Notes: a model not told the origin generated them from the sequence alone. A stretch of DNA of 64,000 nucleotides from Ammoniphilus sp. YIM 78166 (GCF_004522215.1 NZ_SDLR01000004.1:186001-250000), one strand, 5' to 3'. Positions 37,833-47,073 are shown, counted from the first letter of the stretch. Made by a program: numbers and translations.

Positions 37833-37919
37833 AATAGTCGGAGAATCTCCGGTTAATTGGTGGCTAGAACCGGTTTTGGGCGGCTCCCGCTCTGTTTAAC
37901 CGGAGCTAGTCCGACTATT
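37833..37919. repeat. Imperfect 24-bp inverted repeat
   Basis: Arms 37833-37856 and 37896-37919 match over 20 of 24 positions (AATAGTCGGA and CTCCGGTTAA conserved, four central bases differ), loop 39. The AACCGGAG word recurs in the metG and divIC terminators. Confidence 0.65.
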
Positions 37920-37946
37920 TCAGAGAAATTCGTTCACGTGATCCAT

Positions 37947-37971
37947 TTAACCGGACTTACTCCGGTTATTC
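37947..37971 (-). terminator. Hairpin 30 bp after metG stop
   Basis: AACCGGA (37949-37955) with TCCGGTT (37961-37967). On the minus strand it is followed by AAATGG, no strong T-run, so termination may need the further hairpins at 37896 and 37721. Confidence 0.5.
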
Positions 37972-37998
37972 CTCTCATCAATTGCGCTCGGCGAGCTC

Positions 37999-39987
37999 CT
38001 ACTTCACCTTCGCTCCATTCGGCATATCAGCCGGTACACTAGCCAGGGTAAGTTGATCCCCCTCGGATGCCGCTAAAATCATTCCATTGGAGATCTCTCC
38101 ACGCAGCTTCACAGGCTTTAAGTTGGTGACGCAAATGACTTTCTTGCCTACTAGTTCTTCCGGCTTATAGAATTTCGCAATTCCAGAGACAACTTGGCGC
38201 TGCTCATAGCCGAGGTCAAGTTGAAGCTTAAGCAATTTGTCTGCTTTAGGTACCGGCTCAGCAGATAAAACCTGGGCGACGCGCAGATCTACTTTCATGA
38301 AGTCGTCGATCAAAATTTCTTCCGTTTCTGGTTTCTCTATGACTTTAGCAGCTTCGTTCTGCTTTTTATTTTCTTCCGCTTGCTTACGGGCAGCGGCTGT
38401 ATTTTCATCAATTGCCGCAATCTCTACCTCGAGCTCTAGGCGTGGGAACAACATCTCCGTGCGGTTCACCTTGACTCCGGCAGGCAATGAGCCCCATTGT
38501 TTGGCGCTTTCCCATTGAAGCTCCTTTGCATCAGTTGGCAAGCCTAGTTGAGTCCAAATTTTGGTTGGCGTTTGCGTCACGAACGGTTGCAAAAGAACAG
38601 AGGTTATCCGGATGCTCTCTGCCAAGTTGTAGAGAACAGTACCGAGACGCTCACGGTTCGCTTCATCTTTAGCGAGGTTCCAAGGCAATGTCTCATCAAT
38701 ATACTTGTTTGTCTTCCCTACCAATTCCCATAAGTGGGTGAGTGCATTGCTGAAGCGCATTTCGTCTAAATGCTGCTCTACCAGCTCCACGGTTTTCATT
38801 GCCAATTGCTGAAGTGGCTCATCGTACTCACCTGGCTGTGTAGGAGCCGGGATCACACCGTCAAAATACTTATCCACCATGGCGACGGTTCGACTGACTA
38901 AGTTCCCTAAATCGTTGGCCAAGTCAAAGTTTAAGCGCTGGATGAACGCTTCAGGTGTAAATACGCCATCTTGTCCGAAGGCGATCTCTCGGAGCAAGAA
39001 GTAGCGGATAGCATCAGATCCATAACGGTCGATCAAGAACTTCGGATCGATAACATTCCCTTTGGATTTTGACATTTTACCGTCTGGCATAAGCAGCCAA
39101 CCATGGCCAAACACCTTTTTCGGAAGGGGAACATCTAGCGCCATTAAGATAATCGGCCAATAGATCGTATGGAAACGAAGGATATCCTTTCCTATTAAGT
39201 GAACATCAGCTGGCCAGTACTTCTTGTAAAGCTCATCTTGGTCAGACATAAAGCCGAGTGCCGTAATATAGTTAGCTAAGGCATCGATCCAAACGTAGAT
39301 CACATGCTCAGGGTCATTGGGAACCTTAATCCCCCAATCAAACGTGGTGCGGGATACACACAAATCCTCTAAGCCGGGCTTCAAGAAGTTGTTTACCATT
39401 TCGTTTCTGCGAGATTCGGGTTGAATAAACTCTGGATGCTGTTCAATATAGGCAAGCAAACGATCTTGATAGTTAGACATGCGGAAAAAGTAACTTTTTT
39501 CTTTTACAACGGAGATTTCGCGTTCACAATCAGGACAGTGGAACTTGTCCCCTTTCTTCGCCTGACGCTCCGTCCAGAAGGCCTCACAGGGAACGCAGTA
39601 GTAGCCTTCATATTCCCCTAGGTAGACATCTCCTTGATCAACAAGCTTTTGAAAAATCTTTTCTACTGCAAGCTTGTGCCTGTCTTGGGTTGTCCGGATA
39701 AAATCATCATAGGAGATATCGAGTTTGGTCCAAAGATCTTTGATCCAATCCACAACAGGATCAATAAACTCCAAAGGCTGCAAACCCTCTTCCGCAGCGC
39801 GACGCTGCAACTTCTGTCCATGTTCATCGGTACCCGTTAAGTAGTAAACGTCGTACCCTTTCAGTCGCTTGTAACGAGCCATAGCATCTGCAGCTATGGT
39901 GGTATAAGCATTCCCAATGTGGAGCTTGTTGCTAGGGTAATAAATAGGCGTGGTAATATAATACGTTTTATTAGTTGACACGTTCAT
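37999..39987 (-). CDS. metG: Methionyl-tRNA synthetase
   Basis: 662 residues. Class I synthetase: HIGH-type PSNKLHIGNAYTTIAADAMARYK, KMSKS-type GKMSKSKGNVIDP, zinc cysteines in YYCVPCEAF and FHCPDCERE, and a C-terminal dimerising tRNA-binding domain (DFMKVDLRVAQVLSAEPVPKADKLLKLQLDLG, in parts). GGGAGG precedes the ATG. A sigma-A promoter lies 55-80 bp upstream. I saw no T-box leader. Confidence 0.97.
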   Translation of the reverse strand: MNVSTNKTYYITTPIYYPSNKLHIGNAYTTIAADAMARYKRLKGYDVYYLTGTDEHGQKLQRRAAEEGLQPLEFIDPVVDWIKDLWTKLDISYDDFIRTTQDRHKLAVEKIFQKLVDQGDVYLGEYEGYYCVPCEAFWTERQAKKGDKFHCPDCEREISVVKEKSYFFRMSNYQDRLLAYIEQHPEFIQPESRRNEMVNNFLKPGLEDLCVSRTTFDWGIKVPNDPEHVIYVWIDALANYITALGFMSDQDELYKKYWPADVHLIGKDILRFHTIYWPIILMALDVPLPKKVFGHGWLLMPDGKMSKSKGNVIDPKFLIDRYGSDAIRYFLLREIAFGQDGVFTPEAFIQRLNFDLANDLGNLVSRTVAMVDKYFDGVIPAPTQPGEYDEPLQQLAMKTVELVEQHLDEMRFSNALTHLWELVGKTNKYIDETLPWNLAKDEANRERLGTVLYNLAESIRITSVLLQPFVTQTPTKIWTQLGLPTDAKELQWESAKQWGSLPAGVKVNRTEMLFPRLELEVEIAAIDENTAAARKQAEENKKQNEAAKVIEKPETEEILIDDFMKVDLRVAQVLSAEPVPKADKLLKLQLDLGYEQRQVVSGIAKFYKPEELVGKKVICVTNLKPVKLRGEISNGMILAASEGDQLTLASVPADMPNGAKVK

Positions 39988-40039
39988 TTCCTCCCAAATC
40001 CGAAAAAAGTCCTTTTTCCATTATCTCATCTTTGCCCAA

Positions 40040-40087
40040 AATATACAAAACATTACTCTATTGGTCAAGTGTCGAATACTTGTCGAA
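40040..40087 (-). promoter_or_regulatory. metG promoter with adjoining tandem Spo0A-type boxes
   Basis: Minus-strand TTGACC (40068-40063) and TATATT (40045-40040) are 17 bp apart. Directly behind the -35 two plus-strand TGTCGAA sequences at 40070-40076 and 40081-40087 are exact 0A-box cores, 11 bp apart in tandem. Confidence 0.65.
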
Positions 40088-40265
40088 TTATACAGTTGTT
40101 TAACTAAATAATTTCCAGTAATTTTTCCAGCAATGTGATTGCTGGAATTAGGACTTCTTAGTTTAAAATACAAGCAATATCCTAATATATCACGCATTAT
40201 ACCAACTATAAGCTTTTCTTTTTTCTAAATTTATCTTTATTATTCCAGTAAATTGAAATTAATTG

Positions 40266-40317
40266 TTGACTACTTCTGGAAGTGCTGGTATTATAAATGT
40301 AAGTTGATTTTGTCGAA
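40266..40317 (+). promoter_or_regulatory. abrB promoter with downstream Spo0A box
   Basis: TTGACT (40266-40271) and TATTAT (40289-40294), 17-bp spacer, 80 bp before the abrB start. A perfect TGTCGAA box at 40311-40317 falls just behind the expected transcription start, as where Spo0A represses abrB in B. subtilis. The rest of the 386-bp metG-abrB gap shows AT-rich sequence with nothing more I can name. Confidence 0.75.
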
Positions 40318-40373
40318 TTTTGGCGAGTTGGTGCTAAAAAAATAAAGAGGGTTAACTGAGAGGAGAAATTATC

Positions 40374-40640
40374 ATGCTTAAATCCACAGGAATTGTACGT
40401 AAGGTAGACGAGCTAGGTCGTGTCGTTATTCCTATCGAGCTTCGCAGAACACTAGGTATCGGTGAGAAGGATGCCCTAGAAATTTTCGTTGATGGCGAGC
40501 GCATCATCCTTAAGAAGTATGAACCATCTTGCATCTTCACTGGAAATGCGGAAAACCTTGTACACTATAAAGGCAAAATGATCAGCAAGGAATGCATCCA
40601 AGAGCTATTAGATCTTGTAGAGCAGCCTGTTGCAAAATAA
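40374..40640 (+). CDS. abrB: Transition-state regulator AbrB
   Basis: 88 residues. LKSTGIVRKVDELGRVVIPIELRRTLGIGEKDALEIFVDGERIILKKYEP (in parts) is the swapped-hairpin DNA-binding domain; MISKECIQELLDLVE is the C-terminal dimerisation part. Represses post-exponential genes until Spo0A shuts it off. GAGGAG precedes the ATG. It is one of only two genes on the plus strand here, convergent with rsmI and divergent from metG, as in B. subtilis. Confidence 0.96.
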   Translation: MLKSTGIVRKVDELGRVVIPIELRRTLGIGEKDALEIFVDGERIILKKYEPSCIFTGNAENLVHYKGKMISKECIQELLDLVEQPVAK

Positions 40641-40654
40641 ATAAGTATACATAA

Positions 40655-40690
40655 AAAAACCAGGAGCCGACTCCCGGTTTTTTTTCGTTT
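40655..40690. terminator. Bidirectional terminator between abrB and rsmI
   Basis: AACCaGGAG pairs with CTCCcGGTT around CCGA (one A-C mismatch). Eight T follow on the plus strand and seven T on the minus strand, so it can end both convergent transcripts. Confidence 0.85.
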
Positions 40691-40695
40691 TACCT

Positions 40696-41571
40696 TTATC
40701 CATGATATAAATTGTAGATCTCTCTTTTGGGTACCTGCCTGTCTTCGGCCACCTTTTTGATAGCGTCCTTAGAAGTCAAGCCTTGGCTGATGTACGCCTC
40801 TACATGAGCCACAGGCTCTAACGGCTCCCACCAGCTTATAGAAGGCTCTTCTTCCCCTTGGGTATTTCCCTCCAGCACAACGGTAAACTCACCCCGAATT
40901 TGATCTAGCTGTTTGAGGTGATCGATCACTTCTTCTAGACTCCCGCGAATAAACTCTTCGTACTTTTTGGTAAGCTCCCGGGCTAGGGTTACTTGTCGGT
41001 TACCTAGTACCTCAAGCAGCTCCCCCAGCATCTTCGTAATCCGGTGTGGGGCTTCATAGAAGATTAAAGTTTCCTTATAGCCCTTCAACCGCTGAATCTC
41101 TTCCCGCAACGGCTTTTTATCCCTAGGCAAAAAACCAAGAAAAATAAATCGATCGGTGGGAAGACCGGAAGCAATTAAACCACTTAACGCAGCATTAGCT
41201 CCGGGAATAGGAATAACGGGAATACTCCATTGAACCGCTTCACGAACCAACTCATAGCCCGGATCGGAGATGGCCGGCATACCGGCGTCACTGACTAACG
41301 CGATTTTCTTCCCTTCTTGCAGCCACTGTAAAATGCCCTTCATACTAGCTTCCTTATTGTGTTCATGGTGACTGATGAGCTTGGTGTCAATTTCAAAGTG
41401 GGTGAGCAGCTTTTTGGTTTGCCGGGTATCCTCTGCAGCGATGACGTCAACCATCTTTAGGGTTTCTAAGGCGCGAACGGTAATATCCTGTAAGTTCCCA
41501 ATCGGAGTAGCCACCAAATATAACTCCCCACGCTCCGACCTATCGCCGGTAAAGCTTGATTGTACAAACAT
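40696..41571 (-). CDS. rsmI: 16S rRNA 2'-O-ribose C1402 methyltransferase
   Basis: 291 residues. SAM-dependent methylase of the tetrapyrrole-methylase fold: ELYLVATPIGNLQDITVRALETL, DVIAAEDTRQTKKLL, VSDAGMPAISDPGYELV, and PGANAALSGLIASGLPTDRF. ATG 41571-41569 begins one base after the yabB stop (TAATATG), with AGAGGG upstream. The yazA (GIY-YIG) gene that separates yabB and yabC/rsmI in B. subtilis is absent. Confidence 0.96.
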   Translation of the reverse strand: MFVQSSFTGDRSERGELYLVATPIGNLQDITVRALETLKMVDVIAAEDTRQTKKLLTHFEIDTKLISHHEHNKEASMKGILQWLQEGKKIALVSDAGMPAISDPGYELVREAVQWSIPVIPIPGANAALSGLIASGLPTDRFIFLGFLPRDKKPLREEIQRLKGYKETLIFYEAPHRITKMLGELLEVLGNRQVTLARELTKKYEEFIRGSLEEVIDHLKQLDQIRGEFTVVLEGNTQGEEEPSISWWEPLEPVAHVEAYISQGLTSKDAIKKVAEDRQVPKREIYNLYHG

Positions 41572-41572
41572 A

Positions 41573-42325
41573 TTAGACCCTCTCCTCCGTTCCAAAATAA
41601 ATCTTTAATAGTTCCGGTGTATAAGAGCCCTTTTCATCATAGACAATCAAGGGTGGCAGCAGCTTGACATCAGGCTTCCCATCTCGAATCCCTTCGATTA
41701 GGACCATATTCGCTTCTGCTCCTGCCTTGGAGTGAACAAAGCGGATGCGCTTGGGCTCAATTCGGTGCTTACGCATCAAATCAATCAAATCGACGAAGCG
41801 AGAGGGACGATGAACCATAGCCACCTTTCCGCCGGATTTTGTTAAGTAAGCACTCACGCGAATGACATCCTCAAGAGTACAGTAAATCTCATGGCGAGCG
41901 ATGGCAAAGTGCTCATTTTGGTTGACTTCTCCTGTTTGAGGAAGCATATAGGGTGGATTGCAGGTGACCACATCATAGGCACCATGACCGAACTGTTTAG
42001 GCGCCTCTTTTAAGTCCCCCAAATGGATATGTATTTGTTCTTGCAGATGATTAAGCTTGACGTTTCTTACCGCCATATCGTATAAACGCTCTTGGATTTC
42101 AAGAGCATCAATCACAGCTTTGCTTCTCGTGGACAGGAGCAAAGGAATTACCCCATTTCCTGTGCATAAGTCCATAATTCGACCTTTCTGGATCGGTAAG
42201 CTGGCAAAATGGCCTAACAGGACGGCGTCCATGGAGAAAGAAAACACTTCATGACTTTGAATAATCTTTCGTTGGTTCGTAATTAAATCGTCCACCCTTT
42301 CGGAAGGGTGCAAATGTATATCCAT
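41573..42325 (-). CDS. yabB: tRNA1(Val) adenine-N6-methyltransferase-like protein (YabB/TrmN6)
   Basis: 250 residues. SAM-binding [18 protein letters not shown] and the adenine-N6 methylase motif [11 protein letters not shown] are plain; N-terminal [33 protein letters not shown] (in parts) is typical of TrmN6/YabB. Likely methylates A37 of tRNA-Val, inferred from the family. Confidence 0.92.
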   Translation of the reverse strand: MDIHLHPSERVDDLITNQRKIIQSHEVFSFSMDAVLLGHFASLPIQKGRIMDLCTGNGVIPLLLSTRSKAVIDALEIQERLYDMAVRNVKLNHLQEQIHIHLGDLKEAPKQFGHGAYDVVTCNPPYMLPQTGEVNQNEHFAIARHEIYCTLEDVIRVSAYLTKSGGKVAMVHRPSRFVDLIDLMRKHRIEPKRIRFVHSKAGAEANMVLIEGIRDGKPDVKLLPPLIVYDEKGSYTPELLKIYFGTEERV

Positions 42326-42387
42326 TCCAACACCTCAGTACAAAAATCAACTTTTTCCACTATACACCTTATTCTATCCATTAGAAA

Positions 42388-42421
42388 GAAAAAAGAGGCC
42401 TCCCTCAAAGGAGACCTCTAC
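42388..42421 (-). terminator. Terminator after yabA
   Basis: AGAGGCCTCC (42394-42403) with GGAGACCTCT (42410-42419), one mismatch, followed on the minus strand by TTTTTTCTTTC. Confidence 0.8.
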
Positions 42422-42422
42422 T

Positions 42423-42782
42423 TTACTTATTTAAGAACGAAAGACAAAACAAGCAATCTCCTTCTTTGCGAAGGCTTCCGAAATGCAGGTTGCAAATGTG
42501 GAAACCTTCCTGGTAGAGTCTAGCTAGGTTATCATAGCCTTCTCCGACTGCTACTTTTTGTTTTTCTTCGTGCTTGGCCTCTTTCTCATTTTCCTCCAGC
42601 AGAGAAGTAGCTTGGTTAAGCCGCTCTAACTGTAAGCGCAGGTGCTGGTTTTCTATGGTGAGGTTCTTGTTCTCCTCCAGCAATTCCACAATGCTTTCTC
42701 TCAAACTACCGACTTCCTTTAGCAGTTTGCCGATTTGCTCTTCAATATTGGTTGCCTGCTGAAACATTTTCTGTTTATTCAT
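42423..42782 (-). CDS. yabA: DNA replication initiation control protein YabA
   Basis: 119 residues: N-terminal leucine-rich coiled coil ([30 protein letters not shown], in parts) for tetramerisation and a C-terminal zinc module [38 protein letters not shown] (in parts) almost identical to B. subtilis YabA. It binds DnaA and DnaN to prevent over-initiation. Start at ATG 42782; a GTG three codons earlier is possible. Confidence 0.96.
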   Translation of the reverse strand: MNKQKMFQQATNIEEQIGKLLKEVGSLRESIVELLEENKNLTIENQHLRLQLERLNQATSLLEENEKEAKHEEKQKVAVGEGYDNLARLYQEGFHICNLHFGSLRKEGDCLFCLSFLNK

Positions 42783-42803
42783 TACCCTCACCCCAACAGA
42801 TAC

Positions 42804-43616
42804 CTAGTTCACCTTCTCCATCTCCGTGATCTCCTCAAGCGTAAATTCTAGGGCTTTCCCTTGGTCGGGAACGTCCACTTGAACTAACCGCTCCAAGATA
42901 TTGAGTCCCACTACACGCCCGTTTCCTAATGGCGTTACCACAAGCTGACCCATATCCGGCAAAGATTCTTTTGCACTCTCGTAGTTGTCATTCTCATATT
43001 TCAAGCAGCACATCAATCTACCGCACAGACCGGATATCTTTACGGGGTTCAGCGATAGATTTTGATCTTTTGCCATCTTGATGGAAACCGGTTCAAAATC
43101 ACCTAAAAAAGTAGAACAGCATAGTATTCTTCCGCAAGGACCGATTCCGCCCAGCATCTTTGCTTCATCACGAACGCCAATTTGCCGGAGTTCAATGCGA
43201 GTACGGAAGACGAAAGCAAGATCCTTGACTAGCTCGCGAAAGTCTACGCGACCTTCTGCCGTAAAGTAAAAAATAATCTTGTTCCGGTCAAAGGTATACT
43301 CCACATCGATCAGCTTCATTTCTAATTGATGCTGGACAATTTTCTCTTGGCATACTTGCATAGCTTCTGCTGCCATTTTTTTATTCGCAGAAACTTGTTC
43401 CGAGTCTTCTGTAGTAGCCAGTCGGATGACTTTCTTCAGGGGGAAGACGACGTCATTCTCGGTGACTTGTTTTCTTCCAATAACTACTTGCCCGTACTCC
43501 ACGCCACGTGCCGTTTCCACAATGGCATATCCGTTCTTCTCAACAGGCCACTCACCCGGATCAAAATAATATATCTTACCCGCCTTCTTAAAGCGGATAC
43601 CCACTACTTCAACCAA
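42804..43616 (-). CDS. ricT: RicT (YaaT), PSP1-domain subunit of the Y-complex
   Basis: 270 residues. VVGIRFKKAGKIYYFDPGEWP at the start, then the PSP1 domain with GGIGPCGRILCCSTFLGDF and KISGLCGRLMCCLKYEN, whose cysteines bind Fe-S clusters in RicAFT. The complex aids RNase Y-dependent mRNA maturation and sporulation. The start appears to be TTG 43616-43614, 4 bp after the holB stop, with AGGAGG 12 bp before it. Confidence 0.94.
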   Translation of the reverse strand: MVEVVGIRFKKAGKIYYFDPGEWPVEKNGYAIVETARGVEYGQVVIGRKQVTENDVVFPLKKVIRLATTEDSEQVSANKKMAAEAMQVCQEKIVQHQLEMKLIDVEYTFDRNKIIFYFTAEGRVDFRELVKDLAFVFRTRIELRQIGVRDEAKMLGGIGPCGRILCCSTFLGDFEPVSIKMAKDQNLSLNPVKISGLCGRLMCCLKYENDNYESAKESLPDMGQLVVTPLGNGRVVGLNILERLVQVDVPDQGKALEFTLEEITEMEKVN

Positions 43617-43619
43617 ACA

Positions 43620-44600
43620 TCATCCCTCCTGTAGCTGAATAACCATCCTTTCGAGGGACAGCTGAGGATTAGTGTGGCGGCCAATTCGGCTTTTCGTTTC
43701 CATCACCACATCTATTCCCTTTAATATCCAAGGCCTACTGCAGCGTAGAGCTTGTCTCTGGATGGCATCCAATTGATCAGTATTCACAAGCTCTTGTTTA
43801 CGATCTATCTGAAAATATAATAAGTCTCTATACCAATAGACAAGTAAGTCTAAGATGAAAGGCAAGCCCTGATTGCCTTGTTCATTTTTTAAGATCTTCT
43901 CTTGTATTGTAACTAGAGCATAAGATCCTTTGTCAAGTATATCTTCTGTTAATTGTAACACTAGGTTTCGATACTGTGCAAACCATTCTGATTGGCACCA
44001 TTCCCTGGCCTGACCCAAATCCGCCGTTATTTGGCAGGCAATGCGCGCGATTGGCTCGTAATAGCCTTCTGACTTTAACCTTTCTACTCTGCTCTCAAAA
44101 GGAAGTTCGTCAAAATGGACGACCTGACAACGCGAAAGGATCGTGGGAAGGATCTGGTGTACATGCTCCGTAAGCAAAATTGCGGTGACCGGGTAAGAAG
44201 GCTCTTCTAGAAACTTCAACAGGCTGTTTGCCGCTTGAACGGTCATGCGATCGACATGCTGAATAATATAGACACTTAAAGAGGATTCTACGGCTTTAAA
44301 CGAAAATCCTTTTTGCAACTCTCGAATCTGGTCAATCTTAATACTTGTACCTTCTGGCGTGACGATACGAAGATCCGGATGGTTGCCCGAATCAATGCGA
44401 AGACAATGATGACATTTCCCGCAAGCTTCCCCGTCGCTATCCACACATAACAAGGTTTTTGCCAATTGTATCGCCATCTTCAGCTTACCTACTCCTTGAT
44501 TACCGGCAAAAAGATAAGCGTGAGCGACTCGGTTGTTCTTCACACTATTGTGCAAAATGGACGCTACTCTTGCTTGCCCTACTTGACTTTCCCAGCTCAT
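43620..44600 (-). CDS. holB: DNA polymerase III delta' subunit
   Basis: 326 residues. Clamp-loader subunit: VGQARVASILHNSVKNNRVAHAYLFAGNQGVGKLKMAIQLAK (in parts, with degraded Walker A as usual), zinc cysteines CGKCHHCLRI, and NSLLKFLEEPSYPVTAILLTEH. Start ATG 44600 (MSWESQVGQ) follows GAGGTGGTG. It lies between tmk and ricT. (The yaaQ/darA gene found between tmk and yaaR in B. subtilis is absent.). Confidence 0.94.
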   Translation of the reverse strand: MSWESQVGQARVASILHNSVKNNRVAHAYLFAGNQGVGKLKMAIQLAKTLLCVDSDGEACGKCHHCLRIDSGNHPDLRIVTPEGTSIKIDQIRELQKGFSFKAVESSLSVYIIQHVDRMTVQAANSLLKFLEEPSYPVTAILLTEHVHQILPTILSRCQVVHFDELPFESRVERLKSEGYYEPIARIACQITADLGQAREWCQSEWFAQYRNLVLQLTEDILDKGSYALVTIQEKILKNEQGNQGLPFILDLLVYWYRDLLYFQIDRKQELVNTDQLDAIQRQALRCSRPWILKGIDVVMETKSRIGRHTNPQLSLERMVIQLQEG

Positions 44601-44636
44601 ATTCACATCACCACCTCTATTATACATCGAATGACA

Positions 44637-44666
44637 AATAGCCCGCTACGTTCCTAGCGGACTATC
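44637..44666 (-). terminator. Weak hairpin overlapping the tmk 3' end
   Basis: AGCCCGCTA with TAGCGGACT (one mismatch), followed on the minus strand by TTTGTC. It reaches into the last codons of tmk and may be only partial attenuation before holB. Confidence 0.4.
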
Positions 44667-45283
44667 CCCTGAATAATCTTTATTGCCTGTTCTAATACTC
44701 GCTCAATGGATGGACTGGCATCAATCAAATGAATACGCTCTGGGAATCGCTGGAGCAACTCAAGGTATCCTTCTCTTACTTTATGATGAAATGCTAGATT
44801 TTCTAGGTCTAGGCGATTGACTTCTCTTTGTTTATCCGCTTCAATTCTCGAAAGTCCAAGCTCAGGCTGGATATCAAAATAAAGGGTAGCATCGGGGAGA
44901 CCTTCCTCCACTGCAAATCGATTAATCGAATACACCGCATCCACTCCCAATCCACGTGCATACCCTTGATACGCCAAGCTGCTGTCGATAAATCGATCAC
45001 ATAAAACGACTTTCCCTTGCGAAAGAGCCGGGATGACCCGTTCCACATAATGCTGTCTTCTCGCCGCTGCATATAGAAGAGCTTCCGTTCGAGCATCCAT
45101 CCTCGTATTTTTAGGATCAAGAATGACTTGGCGAATTTGCTCCGCAATATCGATTCCTCCAGGCTCTCGAGTCACGAGCACCTCATGCCCCTGCTCCTCT
45201 AAATAATGCTGAAGAAATGGAATCAGGGTCGATTTACCGGCCCCTTCCCCGCCTTCCAGACTAATAAATATTCCCGATTTCAT
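44654..45283 (-). CDS. tmk: Thymidylate kinase
   Basis: 209 residues. Phosphorylates dTMP. Walker [17 protein letters not shown], the DR(F/Y) motif [20 protein letters not shown] and TREPGG are present. AAGGAG precedes the ATG. It is 12 bp after the decarboxylase-family gene, as tmk follows yaaO in B. subtilis. Confidence 0.97.
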   Translation of the reverse strand: MKSGIFISLEGGEGAGKSTLIPFLQHYLEEQGHEVLVTREPGGIDIAEQIRQVILDPKNTRMDARTEALLYAAARRQHYVERVIPALSQGKVVLCDRFIDSSLAYQGYARGLGVDAVYSINRFAVEEGLPDATLYFDIQPELGLSRIEADKQREVNRLDLENLAFHHKVREGYLELLQRFPERIHLIDASPSIERVLEQAIKIIQGIVR

Positions 45284-45295
45284 ACCCCATGCTCC

Positions 45296-46723
45296 TTAAT
45301 CCTCATCGTTTTTGATAATCTTTAATGTTTTCAGTGTTGTATCTTCCACCCCATGAAATCGGCAGCCCATGCGTTGCAGCTCTTGGATATACTCTAGCAT
45401 TTCTAGTTCTAATCGCTCTCCAGGAGCCACCAAAGGGATGCCTGGAGGGTAAGGAGTGATCATCTCGGCACTAATCTCCCCGACCGCTGCCTGAAGAGGG
45501 ACGGAACTTGAAGCTCGCTGAAACACTTCATAAGGGCTTAAAATCAATGGGCTAGACAGAGGACGGTAGTGGACGGCTTGATTGCTTCCGGCTAATTGGG
45601 TCCGCTCCAATTGGTTGATTATGCTTAGGGTTCTTTTTAACTCATCATCGGTTGTCTTCGGTGATAAGGTTAATAATACGTGGTGTTCATCCGCAAGCTC
45701 AGGAAATACTCCCTGTTGTTCCAACCACTCTCGTAAGGCAAATCCGTGAAGCTCATGCGAATGCGTTCTTAGTGTAACTTTCAGCGGATCCAAGTAATCG
45801 TAATGTTCTTTTCCTTCCACCACCTCAAGCCAAGAAAAAGCCATATGGGCCAGCCCATCCTTTAATTGTGCACTCAAACGAAGGGACTGCCGCAGCTCTT
45901 GTTGTCCAACGTGTAAAACATAATGTCTCGCATGATCCAAAGAAGCCATGAGAGGATACGATGGACTGCTGGACTGAACCATTGTTAGAGCTTTGCGCAG
46001 TCGTTCTCGATTGAGTCGTGGACCCTTCACATGCAGCATGGAGGACATTGTAAGAGAAGGAAGCATCTTGTGCGTGGATTGGACAGCCGCCGACGCTCCA
46101 GCCTGCATGGCGGAGCCAGGCAGACCCTGGATCAAACCGAGGTGAGCACCGTGGGCTTCATCCACTAGTAAAGGGATCCCGTATTCCTCACAGAGCTCAG
46201 CGTAGGGCCTTAGATTCATTCCCATCCCATAATAATTAGGGTTCGTAAGAAACACCGCTTTTGCTTCTGGATGCTTTTGTAATTGGATCTTTAACTCCTG
46301 CAGAGAGACAGTCACAGGCAAGCCGGTTATGGGGTCCACTTCCGGTTGGAGATAAATCGGCTTGGCTTGGGCTAAAATTAAGCCGTTCATGACCGATTTA
46401 TGAGCATTTCGCTGGACTAGCACTTCATCTCCTGGATGGCAAGCCGCGAGTAACATCGCTAGATTCCCTACCGTGCTGCCCCCAATTAAGAAAAAGGTCT
46501 CCTCCGCACCAAACGCTTCTGCCGCTAACTGCTGGGCTTCTCGTATGGCTTCTTCCGGGTGATGGAGATCATCCAACCCGGGTACCTCGGTGAGATCAAA
46601 TGGATAAAGAGAAGCGAGTAAGCCTTCTCCCCTTCCTTTATGTCCCGGTACATGATACCTAATGGGATTTCTTTTTTGATATTGCGTAATCGCTTCTACT
46701 AAAGGCATTCGGTTTTGATTCAT
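45296..46723 (-). CDS. Orn/Lys/Arg decarboxylase family PLP protein (YaaO-like)
   Basis: 475 residues with an aminotransferase-fold PLP domain: PGHKGRGEG near the start, IGGSTVGNLAMLLA, LVDEAHGAHLG (Asp binding PLP nitrogen) and STHKMLPSLTMSSMLH (PLP lysine), plus a C-terminal decarboxylase domain ending PYPPGIPLVAPGE. B. subtilis YaaO at this place is uncharacterised, so lysine, arginine or ornithine as substrate is undecided. Confidence 0.9.
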   Translation of the reverse strand: MNQNRMPLVEAITQYQKRNPIRYHVPGHKGRGEGLLASLYPFDLTEVPGLDDLHHPEEAIREAQQLAAEAFGAEETFFLIGGSTVGNLAMLLAACHPGDEVLVQRNAHKSVMNGLILAQAKPIYLQPEVDPITGLPVTVSLQELKIQLQKHPEAKAVFLTNPNYYGMGMNLRPYAELCEEYGIPLLVDEAHGAHLGLIQGLPGSAMQAGASAAVQSTHKMLPSLTMSSMLHVKGPRLNRERLRKALTMVQSSSPSYPLMASLDHARHYVLHVGQQELRQSLRLSAQLKDGLAHMAFSWLEVVEGKEHYDYLDPLKVTLRTHSHELHGFALREWLEQQGVFPELADEHHVLLTLSPKTTDDELKRTLSIINQLERTQLAGSNQAVHYRPLSSPLILSPYEVFQRASSSVPLQAAVGEISAEMITPYPPGIPLVAPGERLELEMLEYIQELQRMGCRFHGVEDTTLKTLKIIKNDED

Positions 46724-46849
46724 GCACTACGGGTACTCCTTCTTACTTAGCTTTATTTCTTTACTATATCATAAAGAAAACTTGGCTGGCGGCAGCCTTA
46801 ATTGCACTATGCTTAAGAATTCAATATCATATATAAATTCTTATCTGCG

Positions 46850-46884
46850 AAAAAAAAGAGCTGTCTCACGTCAGCAAGACAACC
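46850..46884 (-). terminator. Terminator after csfB
   Basis: GCTGTCT (46860-46866) with AGACAAC (46877-46883), one G-U pair, followed on the minus strand by CTC and eight T (with CG). Confidence 0.65.
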
Positions 46885-46890
46885 CGTCAC

Positions 46891-47073
46891 TTAAGCCTCT
46901 AATCTCCAGATGCTTTTCATCTTTTCAATGAAAAATGGATATTTGGCATCTAATGCATCCGTTTGAACCATTTCCTGCTCACAGGGCTGGCAAATGAATG
47001 AGTTCCAGATGGAGATTCCTTCTCTTTCTGTTTCACCGCATACGACACAACACTTTGATTGATTGGTTTCCAT
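46891..47073 (-). CDS. csfB: Sigma-G inhibitor Gin (CsfB)
   Basis: 60 residues with two CxxC zinc pairs (CCVVCGE and CQPCEQE), matching the Gin family (anti-sigma-G factor, also acting on sigma-E). The position upstream of the yaaO-tmk group is that of B. subtilis csfB. It is 64 bp downstream of the last gene of the glycan operon. Confidence 0.9.
   Translation of the reverse strand: METNQSKCCVVCGETEREGISIWNSFICQPCEQEMVQTDALDAKYPFFIEKMKSIWRLEA

Noticed and set aside
39988-40373. T-box leader or S-box upstream of metG
   Set aside because: No TGGNACCGCG-like T-box sequence or specifier hairpin and no S-box core was seen in either strand of the gap.
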